Shown: positions 43,805 to 52,295 of the stretch, piece by piece | How the letters are laid out: each line of letters starts with the position of its first letter | Numbering within the stretch: position 1 is the stretch's first letter | Notes under the pieces: model-generated | Seen by the model: only the letters and a program-made list of their open reading frames with translations | Databases searched by the model: none | Told to the model about the DNA's origin: nothing | Origin: Steroidobacteraceae bacterium | Lineage (GTDB): Bacteria; Pseudomonadota; Gammaproteobacteria; Steroidobacterales; Steroidobacteraceae | DNA length: 56,648 nucleotides | Reading direction: 5' to 3' | Assembly (NCBI GenBank): GCA_019187495.1 | Contig: JABAQN010000016.1 | Coordinates: 1 to 56,648 of the forward strand | Program-made: the position numbers and the translations under genes

Positions 43805-44616
43805 TGCTGGCACTCCGGGCACCAGTAAGTCGCGCGCTGGCCCTGCACGCGACGCCGTATCGGGGTGCGACAGCGCCGGCACGGCAGGCCTGCGCGCTCG
43901 TAGACGTAGAGCTTCTGGCGGAAATAGCCGGGCGATCCGTCGGCGCCGACATAGTCGCGCAGCGTCGTGCCGCCGGCCTTCACGGCAGCCGAGAGCACGG
44001 CACGGATCGCGCGCGCGAGATGCGCCGCTTCGGGCGCCTGCAGCGTTCGTGCCGCGCGACCCGGGCGGATCCGCGCGCGAAAGAGTGCCTCGCTCGCATA
44101 GATATTGCCGACGCCGACCACGAGGCGTGAATTCATGATGAGCTGCTTGATGGCGACCCGCCGCCCGCGCGTGACGCGCCACAGGTAACCGGCGTCGAAT
44201 GCCCCATCGAGTGGTTCGGGCGCGAGCGAGGCGAGCAACGGGTGCGCATCGGGCGCGCCGGTCGTGTAGAGCACGCTGCCGAAGCGGCGCGGGTCATTGA
44301 AGCGCAGTGATGCCCCGGAATCGAGGACGAGATCGACATGATCGTGCCGGCCGCGCGGAGTCCCGGCGGGCAGGACGCGCAGGCTCCCCGACATGCCGAG
44401 GTGCCACAGCAGCGTGCCGCGCTCGAGCTCGAGCAGCAGGTATTTCGCGCGCCGCCCGGCCCGCAGGACGCGCTGGCCGGCCACGCGCGCCGGCAGATCC
44501 GCCTCGACACGCCAGCGCAGGCGCGGCTCGTGCACCGCCAGCGCACGAATGCGCCGGCCGACGACGTGCGGTTCGACACCGCGGCGCGTCGTTTCGACCT
44601 CGGGGAGTTCGGGCAT
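43801..44616 (-). CDS. mutM: Formamidopyrimidine-DNA glycosylase MutM (Fpg)
   Basis: 271 residues. Mature N-terminus PELPEVETTRRGVEPHVVG with catalytic Pro2 and Glu3. Further blocks: LLWHLGMSGSLRV, FNDPRRFGSVL, VVGVGNIYASEALFRARI and GGTTLRDYVGADGSPGYF. The C-terminal zinc finger is CRRC ... CPEC (VYERAGLPCRRC, TYWCPECQH). It excises oxidised purines such as 8-oxoguanine. A TATCAT box ends six bases before the ATG, predicting a leaderless mRNA. The alkylation-repair glycosylase follows by a TTGA overlap, forming a base-excision-repair pair. Confidence 0.96.
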   Translation of the reverse strand: MPELPEVETTRRGVEPHVVGRRIRALAVHEPRLRWRVEADLPARVAGQRVLRAGRRAKYLLLELERGTLLWHLGMSGSLRVLPAGTPRGRHDHVDLVLDSGASLRFNDPRRFGSVLYTTGAPDAHPLLASLAPEPLDGAFDAGYLWRVTRGRRVAIKQLIMNSRLVVGVGNIYASEALFRARIRPGRAARTLQAPEAAHLARAIRAVLSAAVKAGGTTLRDYVGADGSPGYFRQKLYVYERAGLPCRRCRTPIRRRVQGQRATYWCPECQH

Positions 44617-44622
44617 CACGGG

Positions 44623-44628
44623 ATGATA
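44623..44628 (-). promoter_or_regulatory. -10-like hexamer TATCAT of mutM, leaderless geometry
   Basis: On the minus strand TATCAT is followed by CCCGTG and then the ATG at 44616. Initiation seven bases after the box would be at the A of ATG. No Shine-Dalgarno sequence is present; the -35 region is poor. Confidence 0.5.
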
Positions 44629-44682
44629 AGAGCGAGCGCCGGGCGGCGGACAGCCCGAGGCGCTGCGGCGCGAGCGTCGCGC

Positions 44683-44718
44683 AAACGAAAGCGCCGGGGC
44701 GTTTCCACCCTGGCGCTT
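44683..44718 (-). terminator. Terminator after rpmG
   Basis: An 11-bp stem (AAGCGCCGGGG / CCCTGGCGCTT as read on the plus strand, one G-T pair) with an 8-base loop lies 48 bases after the rpmG stop. On the minus strand it is followed by TCGTTTGC, a short T-rich tail. Confidence 0.6.
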
Positions 44719-44765
44719 CTCGCTGTCCGCCTCTGGCCGTCCGCTGTTCGCTTCCGGCCGGCCAC

Positions 44766-44921
44766 TTACTTGATTTTCGTTTCCTTGTACGCCACGTGCT
44801 TGCGCACGAACGGGTCGTACTTCTTCGTCTCCAGCTTTTCCGGATGGAGGCGCTTGTTCTTCATCGTCACGTAGAAATGGCCGGTGCCGGCGGACGAGAG
44901 CAGCTTGATCTTTTCACGCAT
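44766..44921 (-). CDS. rpmG: 50S ribosomal protein L33
   Basis: 51 residues, normal length for L33: begins [20 protein letters not shown], then [20 protein letters not shown], ending [10 protein letters not shown]. It lacks the CxxC zinc pairs, so it is the zinc-free form. It starts 15 bases after the rpmB stop, with GGAGGAG upstream, and is followed by a terminator-like hairpin. Confidence 0.96.
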   Translation of the reverse strand: MREKIKLLSSAGTGHFYVTMKNKRLHPEKLETKKYDPFVRKHVAYKETKIK

Positions 44922-44936
44922 GGCTTCTCCTCCTCC

Positions 44937-45173
44937 TCAGACCTTCCCGCCCTTGGCGCGCAGATCGGCGACGACGGCGTCGATGCCGTTCTTCTCGATC
45001 GTGCGCAGCCCGCGGGTCGAGACGCGCAGGCTGATCCAGCGCTTCTCGTCTTCCAGCCAGAAGCGCTGGGCGTGCAGGTTCGGCAGGAAGCGGCGGCGCT
45101 TGCGGTTGTTCGCATGCGAGACGCGGTTGCCGACAGTCGGGCGCTTGCCGGTGATTTCGCAGACGCGGGACAT
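44937..45173 (-). CDS. rpmB: 50S ribosomal protein L28
   Basis: 78 residues: [20 protein letters not shown], then [18 protein letters not shown], and [20 protein letters not shown]. Full family length. The ATG at 45173 is the conserved start; in-frame codons extend upstream through the promoter and are not used. rpmB-rpmG is the common proteobacterial order. Confidence 0.96.
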   Translation of the reverse strand: MSRVCEITGKRPTVGNRVSHANNRKRRRFLPNLHAQRFWLEDEKRWISLRVSTRGLRTIEKNGIDAVVADLRAKGGKV

Positions 45174-45240
45174 GGTAAGGCCTCGAAATTCAGTAACTTG
45201 GGGGCTTCCCGCGAGCTTTCGCCCCGCGAAAAGGACCGGC

Positions 45241-45269
45241 TTTATACCAGTCCCTCGCGGCCGGGGCAA
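45241..45269 (-). promoter_or_regulatory. Sigma70-type promoter of rpmB-rpmG
   Basis: On the minus strand TTGCCC (45269-45264), 17 bases, TATAAA (45246-45241). Optimal spacing and a strong -10 box, as expected for ribosomal-protein genes; the leader to the rpmB ATG is about 60 bases. Confidence 0.7.
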
Positions 45270-45300
45270 CCTCGGGCCGCCGGGAACCCGGGCCCGGGAC

Positions 45301-45678
45301 TCACCCGCGCTTCAGCGGGCGGGGGCCGGGGGGCGGGACGACGTCGACCGAGAGCGTGAAGCTGCGCTGCTCGTCCGGTCGCATCGCGCCGACCCCGACC
45401 ACATGCCGGCCGACCTCCTGGCCCCGTTCATCACGAATCGCGATGACGACGCTGTACTCGCAGGGCTCGGCCGGGTTCGGCGCCTTGATCGTCCCGTCGA
45501 TGCGCAGCGCGGTCCGCGTTTCGGCCTGGCGCTGCGCCTCGACGGAATCGAACTTCAGGTGATGCCGGCAGCCGGGGCAGACGTTCGCGCTTTCGAGGAT
45601 CGTCGCCTTGCAGTGCGGGCATACCCGGGTGCGCGCCGTCAGCGGCGCTCGCGCATGGAGGGGCGGGCGGGCGCTCAT
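45301..45678 (-). CDS. Zinc-ribbon protein next to bactofilin
   Basis: 125 residues. The N-terminal zinc ribbon has Cys pairs C20-x-x-C23 and C34-x-x-C37 ([20 protein letters not shown]). The rest (~45-115) is a beta-strand domain ([40 protein letters not shown]). No named family. The ATG overlaps the bactofilin stop (ATGA), so the two are translated together and may act in the same structure. Confidence 0.75.
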   Translation of the reverse strand: MSARPPLHARAPLTARTRVCPHCKATILESANVCPGCRHHLKFDSVEAQRQAETRTALRIDGTIKAPNPAEPCEYSVVIAIRDERGQEVGRHVVGVGAMRPDEQRSFTLSVDVVPPPGPRPLKRG

Positions 45679-46199
45679 GCGCCGGTGCCGAGGCCTCGCG
45701 TGTCGGCATGCGCCTTGCCGTGCTTCTCTTCCCAGCCGAACTCGACCTGGCCACGCATGCGGGAGCCCGCCGCGACGGTGAGCGCGCCCGCCTTGACGTC
45801 GCCGGTCATCACGGCCGTGTCGGCGAGTTCGACGCGCCGTGCCGATTCGACATTGCCCTGCAGTTCGCCCGCGACGACCACGAGGTTCGCGCGGACCTGG
45901 CCGGTGAGATGCGCGCCCGCTTCGATCGTCAGGTCACCGTCGATGTGCACGTCGCCCTTGAAGCGGCCGGCGATGCGCACGTTGCCGGCACCTTCGATCT
46001 TGCCCTCGATGTTGAGGCCGCCCGAGATCACGGAATCCTTCATTTCGACGCGTTCCCTGGGACGACGGGTTGCGTCCGCATTGAGGTTGAGCGGGGCGAC
46101 GTTCGCGCGCTCGGGCTCGCGTGTCTCCTTGACGGGTGGCGGCGAGGGGGCCGGAGTGATGCCCGGCGCCGGTGGGGTCGAATCTTTCCAAAGGGCCAT
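45675..46199 (-). CDS. Bactofilin (polymer-forming cytoskeletal protein)
   Basis: 174 residues. A Pro-rich N-terminal tail (~1-50) precedes the bactofilin beta-helix (~55-150), recognisable from short repeats: SVISGGLNIEGKIEGAGNVR, GRFKGDVHIDGDLTIEAGAH, LTGQVRANLVVVAGELQGNV. Bactofilins polymerise without nucleotide and localise cell-wall enzymes or shape factors at the membrane. GGGAGG precedes the ATG. It is divergent from an MFS gene, 18 bases between starts. Confidence 0.92.
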   Translation of the reverse strand: MALWKDSTPPAPGITPAPSPPPVKETREPERANVAPLNLNADATRRPRERVEMKDSVISGGLNIEGKIEGAGNVRIAGRFKGDVHIDGDLTIEAGAHLTGQVRANLVVVAGELQGNVESARRVELADTAVMTGDVKAGALTVAAGSRMRGQVEFGWEEKHGKAHADTRGLGTGA

Positions 46200-46217
46200 G
46201 GAAGCCTCCCATAAGCA

Positions 46218-47600
46218 ATGCGAACGACCACCTTAACGCCGCGCGGGCCCCATACCAATGTCTGGAGTTGGCGACAGTTGTCCTACAGCCGCCGCCTGCG
46301 CGTCGCGATAGGCTACGCACCCGTCACGAGTGCGACCAACACGAATCCGGGCTGCAGCGATCCCGTGCAACAGGCCGCCACGCAATCACAGGGGTTCTCG
46401 CCGCAGCGCTGCCTGTACGCCGCGCGTGCGCTGCGCGATTTCGGCGACAGTTTCGTGGCGATCCTGTTGCCCGCCTATCTGCTCGCGCTCGGGATGACGC
46501 CGCTCGCGGTCGGCGTGCTGGCGACGATATCGCTGCTGGGTTCGGCAGGGCTGACCATTGCGGTCGGCGTGCTCGGCGCCCGATTCGGCCATCGCCGTCT
46601 GCTGCTGGCCGCCGCGTCACTGATGATCGTCACCGGCTTCGCGTTCGCCGCATTCCACGAGTTCGCCGTGCTGCTGGTGATCGCATTCGTCGGGACGATC
46701 AACCCTTCCGCGGGCAACGTCAGCGTGTTCGTGCCGCTCGAGCACGCCGCGCTCGCAGGTGCGGCGCGGGACGCGGATCGCACCGCGGTATTTGCGCGTT
46801 ACAGCCTGGCCGGCGCCCTGGCCGCGGCGATCGGCGCGCTCGCGGCCGGTGCTCCCGATATCCTGCAACCGCTCGGGATCGATCGCCTCGCCGTGATGCA
46901 GGCGATGTTCGTGCTCTATGGATTCATCGGCGTGGCGGGCCGCGTGCTCTACGCCAGGCTCCCGCGGGATGCGACCGCAACGAAAGCGGCTGCGACCACG
47001 CCGCTCGGGCGCTCGCGCGGGATCGTGTTCAGGCTGGCGGCGCTTTTCAGCCTGGACGCGTTCGCCGGCGGCCTGGTCGTGCAATCCCTGCTCGCGCTGT
47101 GGCTTTTCCAGCGCTTCCGGATGTCTCTGGCCGACGCCGGCGTGTTCTTCTTCTGGGCCGGACTGCTGGCAGCGCTATCGCTGCCGGTCGCCGCACGATT
47201 GTCGCGGCGCATCGGACTCGTCAACACGATGGTGTTCACGCACATCCCCTCGAGCATCGCGCTGATCCTGGCCGCGATCGCGCCCACGCTCGCGTCCGCT
47301 CTCGCGCTGCTGCTGGTGCGCGCCGCACTGTCGCAGATGGATGTGCCGACCCGCTCGTCCTATGTGATGGCGGTCGTGACGGAGCCCGAGCGCGCGGCGG
47401 CGGCGAGCTTCACTTCCGTGCCGCGCAGCCTCGCGTCCGCGGTCAGCCCGGCGTTGGCGGGCTCGTTGTTCGCCGCTTCGTATCTCGCCGCGCCTCTCTT
47501 GATCTGCGGAACCCTGAAAATCGTCTATGACCTCCTGTTGCTGGTGCAATTCCGGCATCTCAGGCCGCCGGAGGAACGGCGCGCAGGGGAGGCGCCCTGA
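46218..47600 (+). CDS. MFS transporter
   Basis: 460 residues with about twelve helices. The first helix block is DSFVAILLPAYLLALGMTPL, and the MFS loop 2-3 motif is degenerate (GVLGARFGHRRLLLAAA). The centre holds a charged loop (RLPRDATATKAAATTPLG) between the two six-helix halves; the second half has SLPVAARLSRRIGLVNTMVF. Substrate unknown. The start is uncertain: the ATG at 46218 leaves ~65 non-membrane residues; a GTG at 46365 would give a shorter, more usual N-terminus. Confidence 0.85.
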   Translation: MRTTTLTPRGPHTNVWSWRQLSYSRRLRVAIGYAPVTSATNTNPGCSDPVQQAATQSQGFSPQRCLYAARALRDFGDSFVAILLPAYLLALGMTPLAVGVLATISLLGSAGLTIAVGVLGARFGHRRLLLAAASLMIVTGFAFAAFHEFAVLLVIAFVGTINPSAGNVSVFVPLEHAALAGAARDADRTAVFARYSLAGALAAAIGALAAGAPDILQPLGIDRLAVMQAMFVLYGFIGVAGRVLYARLPRDATATKAAATTPLGRSRGIVFRLAALFSLDAFAGGLVVQSLLALWLFQRFRMSLADAGVFFFWAGLLAALSLPVAARLSRRIGLVNTMVFTHIPSSIALILAAIAPTLASALALLLVRAALSQMDVPTRSSYVMAVVTEPERAAAASFTSVPRSLASAVSPALAGSLFAASYLAAPLLICGTLKIVYDLLLLVQFRHLRPPEERRAGEAP

Positions 47601-47613
47601 AGGTGCCGGCGGG

Positions 47614-48288
47614 TCAAAGCAGGCCCCGTTCGGCGAATGAGAGGCATGCGCCGTCGCCCACGATGAAGTGATCGAGCACGCGGATGTCCATCAGCGCGAG
47701 CGCGTCGCGCAGCCGGCGGGTGATCAGCTCGTCCGCCTGGCTCGCCTCCGCGACGCCTGAGGGGTGGTTGTGCGCAAGGATCACCGCGGCGGCATTGTGC
47801 GCCAGCGCCTGGCGGACCACTTCGCGCGGATGGACGCTCGCCCCGTCGATCGTGCCGCGGAAGAGCTCGTCGAATGCGATCAGGCGGTGGCGGCTGTCGA
47901 GGTGCAGGCAGCAGAACACCTCGTAGGGCCGGTCCCGGAGTTGCGCGACGAGAAAATCGGCGGTGTGCCGGGGCGCATCCAGCATCGGACGCTCGCGCAA
48001 CGGTTCCTGGTAATGGCGCCGGGCGACTTCGAGCGACGCCTGCAGCCGGCACCACCGGGCGACGCCGACACCCCGCAGACGGCAGCAGGTGGTGCGGTCC
48101 GCAGCGAGAAGCCCCCGGAGGCTCCCGGACTGCAGGAGCAGATCGCGCGCGAGCGCAACGGCATCGTGTCCCGCGGTGCCGCTGCCGAATACGAGCGCGA
48201 TCAGTTCGGCGTCGGACAACGCCTGCACGCCGAAGTGCAGCAGCTTTTCGCGGGGCCGTTCGCGCGGTGGCCAGTGGTGGATCGCCAT
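47614..48288 (-). CDS. radC: RadC family JAB1/MPN domain protein
   Basis: 224 residues. The N-terminal helix-hairpin-helix-like part (REKLLHFGVQALSDAELIAL, VFGSGT) precedes the JAMM metal site: EVFCCLHLDSRHRLIAFDEL, then HNHPSGVAEASQADELITRR with the H-x-H-x(7-10)-D pattern. RadC proteins were once linked to repair; their activity is still unclear. I chose the ATG at 48288 because AGGAGG lies upstream. It is divergent from coaBC, the usual radC/coaBC-dut arrangement. Confidence 0.93.
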   Translation of the reverse strand: MAIHHWPPRERPREKLLHFGVQALSDAELIALVFGSGTAGHDAVALARDLLLQSGSLRGLLAADRTTCCRLRGVGVARWCRLQASLEVARRHYQEPLRERPMLDAPRHTADFLVAQLRDRPYEVFCCLHLDSRHRLIAFDELFRGTIDGASVHPREVVRQALAHNAAAVILAHNHPSGVAEASQADELITRRLRDALALMDIRVLDHFIVGDGACLSFAERGLL

Positions 48289-48379
48289 GAAGGCCTCCTG
48301 TGGCAGCGAGTGTTGCTGTCCAAAGAGCCGGCTGCACCTCGAGAAACACCCCTGTTTGCGTGTCTGGCGAACCGGACCC

Positions 48380-48385
48380 GATAAT
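48380..48385 (+). promoter_or_regulatory. -10-like hexamer GATAAT of coaBC, leaderless geometry
   Basis: GATAAT is followed by GGCCCG and the ATG at 48392. A TTGCGT -35-like box lies 18 bases upstream (48356-48361). There is no Shine-Dalgarno sequence. Confidence 0.5.
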
Positions 48386-48391
48386 GGCCCG

Positions 48392-49615
48392 ATGCAGGGT
48401 CGAAAAATCCTCCTCGGCGTGACCGGTGGCATTGCCGCCTACAAGAGCCCGGACCTCGTGCGCCGGCTGATCGAGCGTGGCGCCGAAGTACAGGTCGTGA
48501 TGACCCCCGGGGCGGCGCAATTCGTGACGGCGACCACGTTCCAGGCGGTCTCCGGCCACGTGGTACGCGACAGCCTCTGGGATCCGGCGGCCGAGGCCGC
48601 CATGGGCCACATCGAGCTGGCGCGCTGGGCGGATCTCGTGCTGATCGCGCCGGCGACCGCCCACAGCCTCGCCGGGCTCGCGCATGGGCTCGCGGGCGAC
48701 CTGCTCGGCACGCTGTGCCTCGCGACCGAAGCGCCGATCGCCGTGGCGCCGGCGATGAATCGCGTGATGTGGGCCAACGTCGCGACGCAGGCGAATGTCG
48801 CGACGCTGCGTGCACGGGGCGTCCATGTCCTCGGCCCGGGTGCGGGTGATCAGGCCTGCGGCGAAGTGGGCGAAGGGCGGATGCTCGAGCCGCTCGAGAT
48901 CGCCGGCCTCGTCGAGGCGCTCCTCGGCGCGCCGCAGGGCCCGCTCGCCGGGCGCCGCGTGCTGGTGACCGCGGGCCCCACGCGCGAGCGCATCGATCCG
49001 GTGCGCTTCATCAGCAATCGAAGTTCCGGAAAGATGGGTTTCGCGATCGCCCGGGCCGCGCGCGATGCCGGTGCCGAGGTGCTGCTCGTCACCGGGCCCG
49101 TCAACCTGCCGACTCCCGCAGGCGTGCGGCGGATCGATGTCGAATCGGCGGAGGACATGCATGCCACCGTGATGCGCGAAGTGGCCGGTGTCGATATCTA
49201 CATTTCGACCGCCGCGGTTGCGGACTATCGCCCGGCGAATCCCGCCGGGCAGAAGATCAAGAAGACCGAATCCACGCTCGATCTCGCGCTCGAACGCACG
49301 ACCGACGTGCTCGCCGCCGTGGCGGCGCGCCCCGATCGGCCGTTCGTCGTCGGCTTCGCCGCGGAGACCGAGAATGTCGAGCAGAATGCGCGCGGCAAGC
49401 TCCTGCGCAAGAACCTCGACCTGATCGCGGCCAATGAGGTCGGAGACGACAAGGTATTCGACAAGGACGAGAATGCGCTGACCGTGCTGTCGCGCGTCGA
49501 CCGGGCGACGCTCGGACCGGCGCCGAAGGCGCAGCTCGCGCGCGACTTCCTCGCCCTCGTCGCGGAAAGGTTCGCGTCGGCCGATCACGCCACGCGCGGC
49601 AAAGTCCGCGCGTGA
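48392..49615 (+). CDS. coaBC: Bifunctional phosphopantothenoylcysteine decarboxylase / synthetase
   Basis: 407 residues. The flavin-dependent CoaC half (~1-185) has [20 protein letters not shown], the catalytic His in [19 protein letters not shown], the PAMN motif ([10 protein letters not shown]) and [16 protein letters not shown] with the active Cys. The CoaB half (~190-400) has [57 protein letters not shown] and [14 protein letters not shown]. It makes 4'-phosphopantetheine from phosphopantothenate and cysteine using CTP. It is coupled to dut by a GTGA overlap. Confidence 0.96.
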   Translation: MQGRKILLGVTGGIAAYKSPDLVRRLIERGAEVQVVMTPGAAQFVTATTFQAVSGHVVRDSLWDPAAEAAMGHIELARWADLVLIAPATAHSLAGLAHGLAGDLLGTLCLATEAPIAVAPAMNRVMWANVATQANVATLRARGVHVLGPGAGDQACGEVGEGRMLEPLEIAGLVEALLGAPQGPLAGRRVLVTAGPTRERIDPVRFISNRSSGKMGFAIARAARDAGAEVLLVTGPVNLPTPAGVRRIDVESAEDMHATVMREVAGVDIYISTAAVADYRPANPAGQKIKKTESTLDLALERTTDVLAAVAARPDRPFVVGFAAETENVEQNARGKLLRKNLDLIAANEVGDDKVFDKDENALTVLSRVDRATLGPAPKAQLARDFLALVAERFASADHATRGKVRA

Positions 49616-50085
49616 CGGCCCAGGGCGAGGCGCGCCGGCCGCTCAAGGTCCGGATCCAGGATGCACGCATCGGCAAGGAGTGGCCGCTGCCCTCGTATGC
49701 GACCGCGGGCGCCGCGGGCCTCGACCTGCGTGCCGCGATCGACGCGCCGCTCGAACTCGCGCCGGGCAACGCCGAACTGATATCGACCGGGCTTTCGATC
49801 TGGGTCGAAGATCCGCGTCTTGCGGCGGTGATCCTGCCGCGCTCGGGGCTCGGCCACAAACACGGGCTCGTGCTCGGCAATCTCGTCGGCCTGATCGACT
49901 CGGACTACCAGGGGCCGCTGATGGTGTCGTGCTGGAACCGCGGCCGCGCCTCGTACACCGTGCAGCCCGGTGAGCGCATCGCGCAGCTCGTCGTCGTGCC
50001 GGTGGTGCAGGTCGAATTCGAGATCGTTGATGACTTTGCCGAGACCGCGCGGGGTGCGGGCGGGTTCGGGCATACGGGGAGATAG
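49612..50085 (+). CDS. dut: Deoxyuridine 5'-triphosphate nucleotidohydrolase
   Basis: 157 residues, trimeric dUTPase type. Five motifs in order: [36 protein letters not shown] with the catalytic Asp, [20 protein letters not shown], and the C-terminal Gly-rich [11 protein letters not shown], where the usual Ser is His. It hydrolyses dUTP to dUMP, keeping uracil out of DNA. The GTG start overlaps the coaBC stop. Confidence 0.95.
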   Translation: MTAQGEARRPLKVRIQDARIGKEWPLPSYATAGAAGLDLRAAIDAPLELAPGNAELISTGLSIWVEDPRLAAVILPRSGLGHKHGLVLGNLVGLIDSDYQGPLMVSCWNRGRASYTVQPGERIAQLVVVPVVQVEFEIVDDFAETARGAGGFGHTGR

Positions 50086-50131
50086 ATCAAAGGCGCTGCC
50101 CGATTCCCGGCCGTTCGCCGCTCGCCCGCCC

Positions 50132-50791
50132 TCAGCGCGGCTTGCGCCCGGCCTGCAGCTCCACAAACCGCTCGATATCCGCCTGGAACTGGCGCGAGAT
50201 GCCATCGTGCTCCTGCTCCTTCGAGCGCAGCACGTTGTTCTGCGAGCGCAGTTCGCTGACCGTGCGGACGAGATCGGCGGCGAGGTCGTCGGGCATGCGG
50301 CGCGCGCCGACGGCGCTGCTGTAGGGCTTGAAGAGCTGCGCCTTCGCCTGCAGCCCGGTCAGGCGCGTGTTCAGCGAGTCGACATACTGGCGTGCGGCGG
50401 CTGTCTGGCCGACGATCTGGTCGAGCCGCTGGTCGCGCACCGTCTCGATGTCGGCGATCGAGGTGTAGGTGTTGAGGAGGAACTGGTCGTGCTGCTTGCG
50501 CGACTGGATGTCACGCTGGCGAAGCTCGTCGGCGGCCCGCTGCTCGGGGGTTTTCTCCGCCTCGAGCCGGCGGATCACGACGCCTTCCTGGTTCAGTACC
50601 GCCCGCTCGCTCTTCGAGTACTCGGGCGGAACGGAGTCGCCGTAATGCGTGACGCCCTTTTCGTCGACCCACTTGTAGGTGACATCGTCCTTGCCCTGCC
50701 CGCCGCGGGAGGCGTTGTTCTGTGCATCGGCGACGCCCACGGCAAGAGCCGCGATGGCGAACGCGACGGGCAGGGCGGGCCGACGGAGCAT
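50132..50791 (-). CDS. DUF4124-domain periplasmic protein
   Basis: 219 residues. A signal peptide (~1-23, AALAVGVADAQ) is followed by a DUF4124 domain (~35-75): TYKWVDEKGVTHYGDSVPPE, the typical YKWVDxxGxxxYxDxPP pattern. The rest (~80-215) is helical and charged with heptad character (TPEQRAADELRQRDIQSRKQ, VSELRSQNNVLRSKEQEHDG), a probable coiled coil. Function unknown. The ATG at 50791 is preferred; an in-frame TTG at 50806 also lacks a ribosome site. It lies 12 bases after pyrE's 5'-3' end and converges with dut. Confidence 0.85.
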   Translation of the reverse strand: MLRRPALPVAFAIAALAVGVADAQNNASRGGQGKDDVTYKWVDEKGVTHYGDSVPPEYSKSERAVLNQEGVVIRRLEAEKTPEQRAADELRQRDIQSRKQHDQFLLNTYTSIADIETVRDQRLDQIVGQTAAARQYVDSLNTRLTGLQAKAQLFKPYSSAVGARRMPDDLAADLVRTVSELRSQNNVLRSKEQEHDGISRQFQADIERFVELQAGRKPR

Positions 50792-50818
50792 GGCTGTATT
50801 CTGCAAAAAAAGCCGCGC

Positions 50819-51478
50819 CTAGGCTACGCCGAATCGCGCCCGGTAGGCTTGCAACGCGGCGCGATGTTCGGCGGAAATGCGACCCGTATCACCCTTTTCT
50901 TCCGCGAGCGCCTCGATCAGGCCGGTGAGCGTCAGGATGCTGATGCAACGCAGGCCGAACCCGGACTCGACTTCCTGCACGGCCGACCGCTCACCCTGCC
51001 CGCGCTCCTCGCGGTCGAGCGCGAGCGCGATCCCGACGGGCTCTGCGCCCGCGTCGCGGATGATCGCCACGGATTCGCGGATCGCGGTGCCGGCCGTGAT
51101 CACGTCGTCGACGATCAGCACGCGCCCCTCGAGCTTGCGCCCGACGATCCGGCCGCCCTCGCCGTGATCCTTCGCCTCCTTGCGGTTGAACGCCCATGGG
51201 ACGTTGCGTCCGTGGTCGGTCGAAAGCGCGATCGCCGTCGCGGCGGCGAGCGTGATGCCCTTGTAGGCGGGGCCGAACAGCATGTCGAAGCCGAGCCCCG
51301 ACGCGATGATCGTGGCCGCGTAGCAGCGCCCGAGCACGGCGAGCGATTCGCCGTCGTCGAAGCGCCCGGCGTTGAAGAAATAGGGGCTTTCGCGGCCCGA
51401 CTTGAGCGTGAAGCGGCCGAAGCGCAGCGCCTCGCGGCGCAGCGAGAGGTCGATGAACGTGCGTCGATAGTCGTGCAT
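50819..51478 (-). CDS. pyrE: Orotate phosphoribosyltransferase
   Basis: 219 residues. The PRPP-binding motif is [18 protein letters not shown]; other family blocks are [40 protein letters not shown] and [17 protein letters not shown]. It makes orotidine 5'-phosphate from orotate and PRPP in pyrimidine synthesis. It is divergent from xth with a 40-base gap between starts, a frequent pyrE neighbour arrangement in gammaproteobacteria. Confidence 0.96.
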   Translation of the reverse strand: MHDYRRTFIDLSLRREALRFGRFTLKSGRESPYFFNAGRFDDGESLAVLGRCYAATIIASGLGFDMLFGPAYKGITLAAATAIALSTDHGRNVPWAFNRKEAKDHGEGGRIVGRKLEGRVLIVDDVITAGTAIRESVAIIRDAGAEPVGIALALDREERGQGERSAVQEVESGFGLRCISILTLTGLIEALAEEKGDTGRISAEHRAALQAYRARFGVA

Positions 51479-51506
51479 GGCCCGTCCTGCGATGGCGGCG
51501 GGACGC

Positions 51507-51512
51507 TATCAT
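51507..51512 (+). promoter_or_regulatory. -10-like hexamer TATCAT of xth, leaderless geometry
   Basis: TATCAT is followed by GGGGCG and the ATG at 51519. The GGGG could act as a weak ribosome site, but the spacing of box to ATG equals that at mutM, coaBC and the M16 gene. Confidence 0.5.
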
Positions 51513-51518
51513 GGGGCG

Positions 51519-52295
51519 ATGCGCATCGTCACGCTGAACGCGAACGGCATCCGCTCGGCCGCGGCCAAGGGAGCCTTTCGCTGGCTCGCCCGGCAGCGGG
51601 CCGATGTCATCTGCCTGCAGGAGACGAAGGCGCAGGAGCACCAGTTGGGTGGCCACGCGATCGACATCCCCGGCTACCACCGCTACTTCTTCGACGCGAA
51701 GCGTCCGGGCTATGCCGGTGTGGCGCTTTATGCGAGGCGCGAGCCCGATGCGGTGACACGGGGTTTCGGCGTGCGCGAATTCGACGACGAGGGGCGCTAC
51801 CTCGAGGCACGCTTCGGCGGCGTGTCGGTCGTGTCGCTGTACCTGCCCTCCGGCTCATCGGGGCCCGAGCGGCAGGCGTCGAAATTCCGCTTCCTCGACG
51901 TGTTCCTGCCGCATCTTGCGACGCTCAAGCGCAAGCGGCGGCAGTTCATCCTGTGCGGCGACTGGAACATCGCGCACAAGCCGATCGACCTGCGCAACTG
52001 GAAGTCGAACCAGAAGAACTCGGGCTTCCTGCCCGAGGAGCGCGCCTGGCTCGATCGGCTGTTCGATGAACTGCGCTATGTGGATGCTTTTCGCGAGGTC
52101 GACCCGCGCCCGGAGCGGTATACGTGGTGGTCGAATCGCGGCCAGGCGCGCGCGAAGAACGTCGGCTGGCGCATCGATTACCAGATCGTGAGCCCGGGCC
52201 TCGCGGGCAGCGCCCAGCGCGCGAGGATCCACACCGCCGATCGCTTCTCCGACCACGCGCCGCTCGTCATGGACTACGACCTGCCGCGCCTGTGA
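51519..52295 (+). CDS. xth: Exodeoxyribonuclease III / AP endonuclease (Xth family)
   Basis: 258 residues. Metal and catalytic motifs of the exonuclease III fold: RIVTLNANGIRSAAAKGAF, DVICLQETKAQ (Glu), PGYAGVALYARR, ILCGDWNIAHKPIDLRNWKS (Asp/Asn), WWSNRGQARAKNVGWRIDY and the final FSDHAPLVMDY (Asp-His). It cuts DNA at abasic sites and removes 3' blocks. It overlaps the transporter gene downstream by GTGA. Confidence 0.95.
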   Translation: MRIVTLNANGIRSAAAKGAFRWLARQRADVICLQETKAQEHQLGGHAIDIPGYHRYFFDAKRPGYAGVALYARREPDAVTRGFGVREFDDEGRYLEARFGGVSVVSLYLPSGSSGPERQASKFRFLDVFLPHLATLKRKRRQFILCGDWNIAHKPIDLRNWKSNQKNSGFLPEERAWLDRLFDELRYVDAFREVDPRPERYTWWSNRGQARAKNVGWRIDYQIVSPGLAGSAQRARIHTADRFSDHAPLVMDYDLPRL

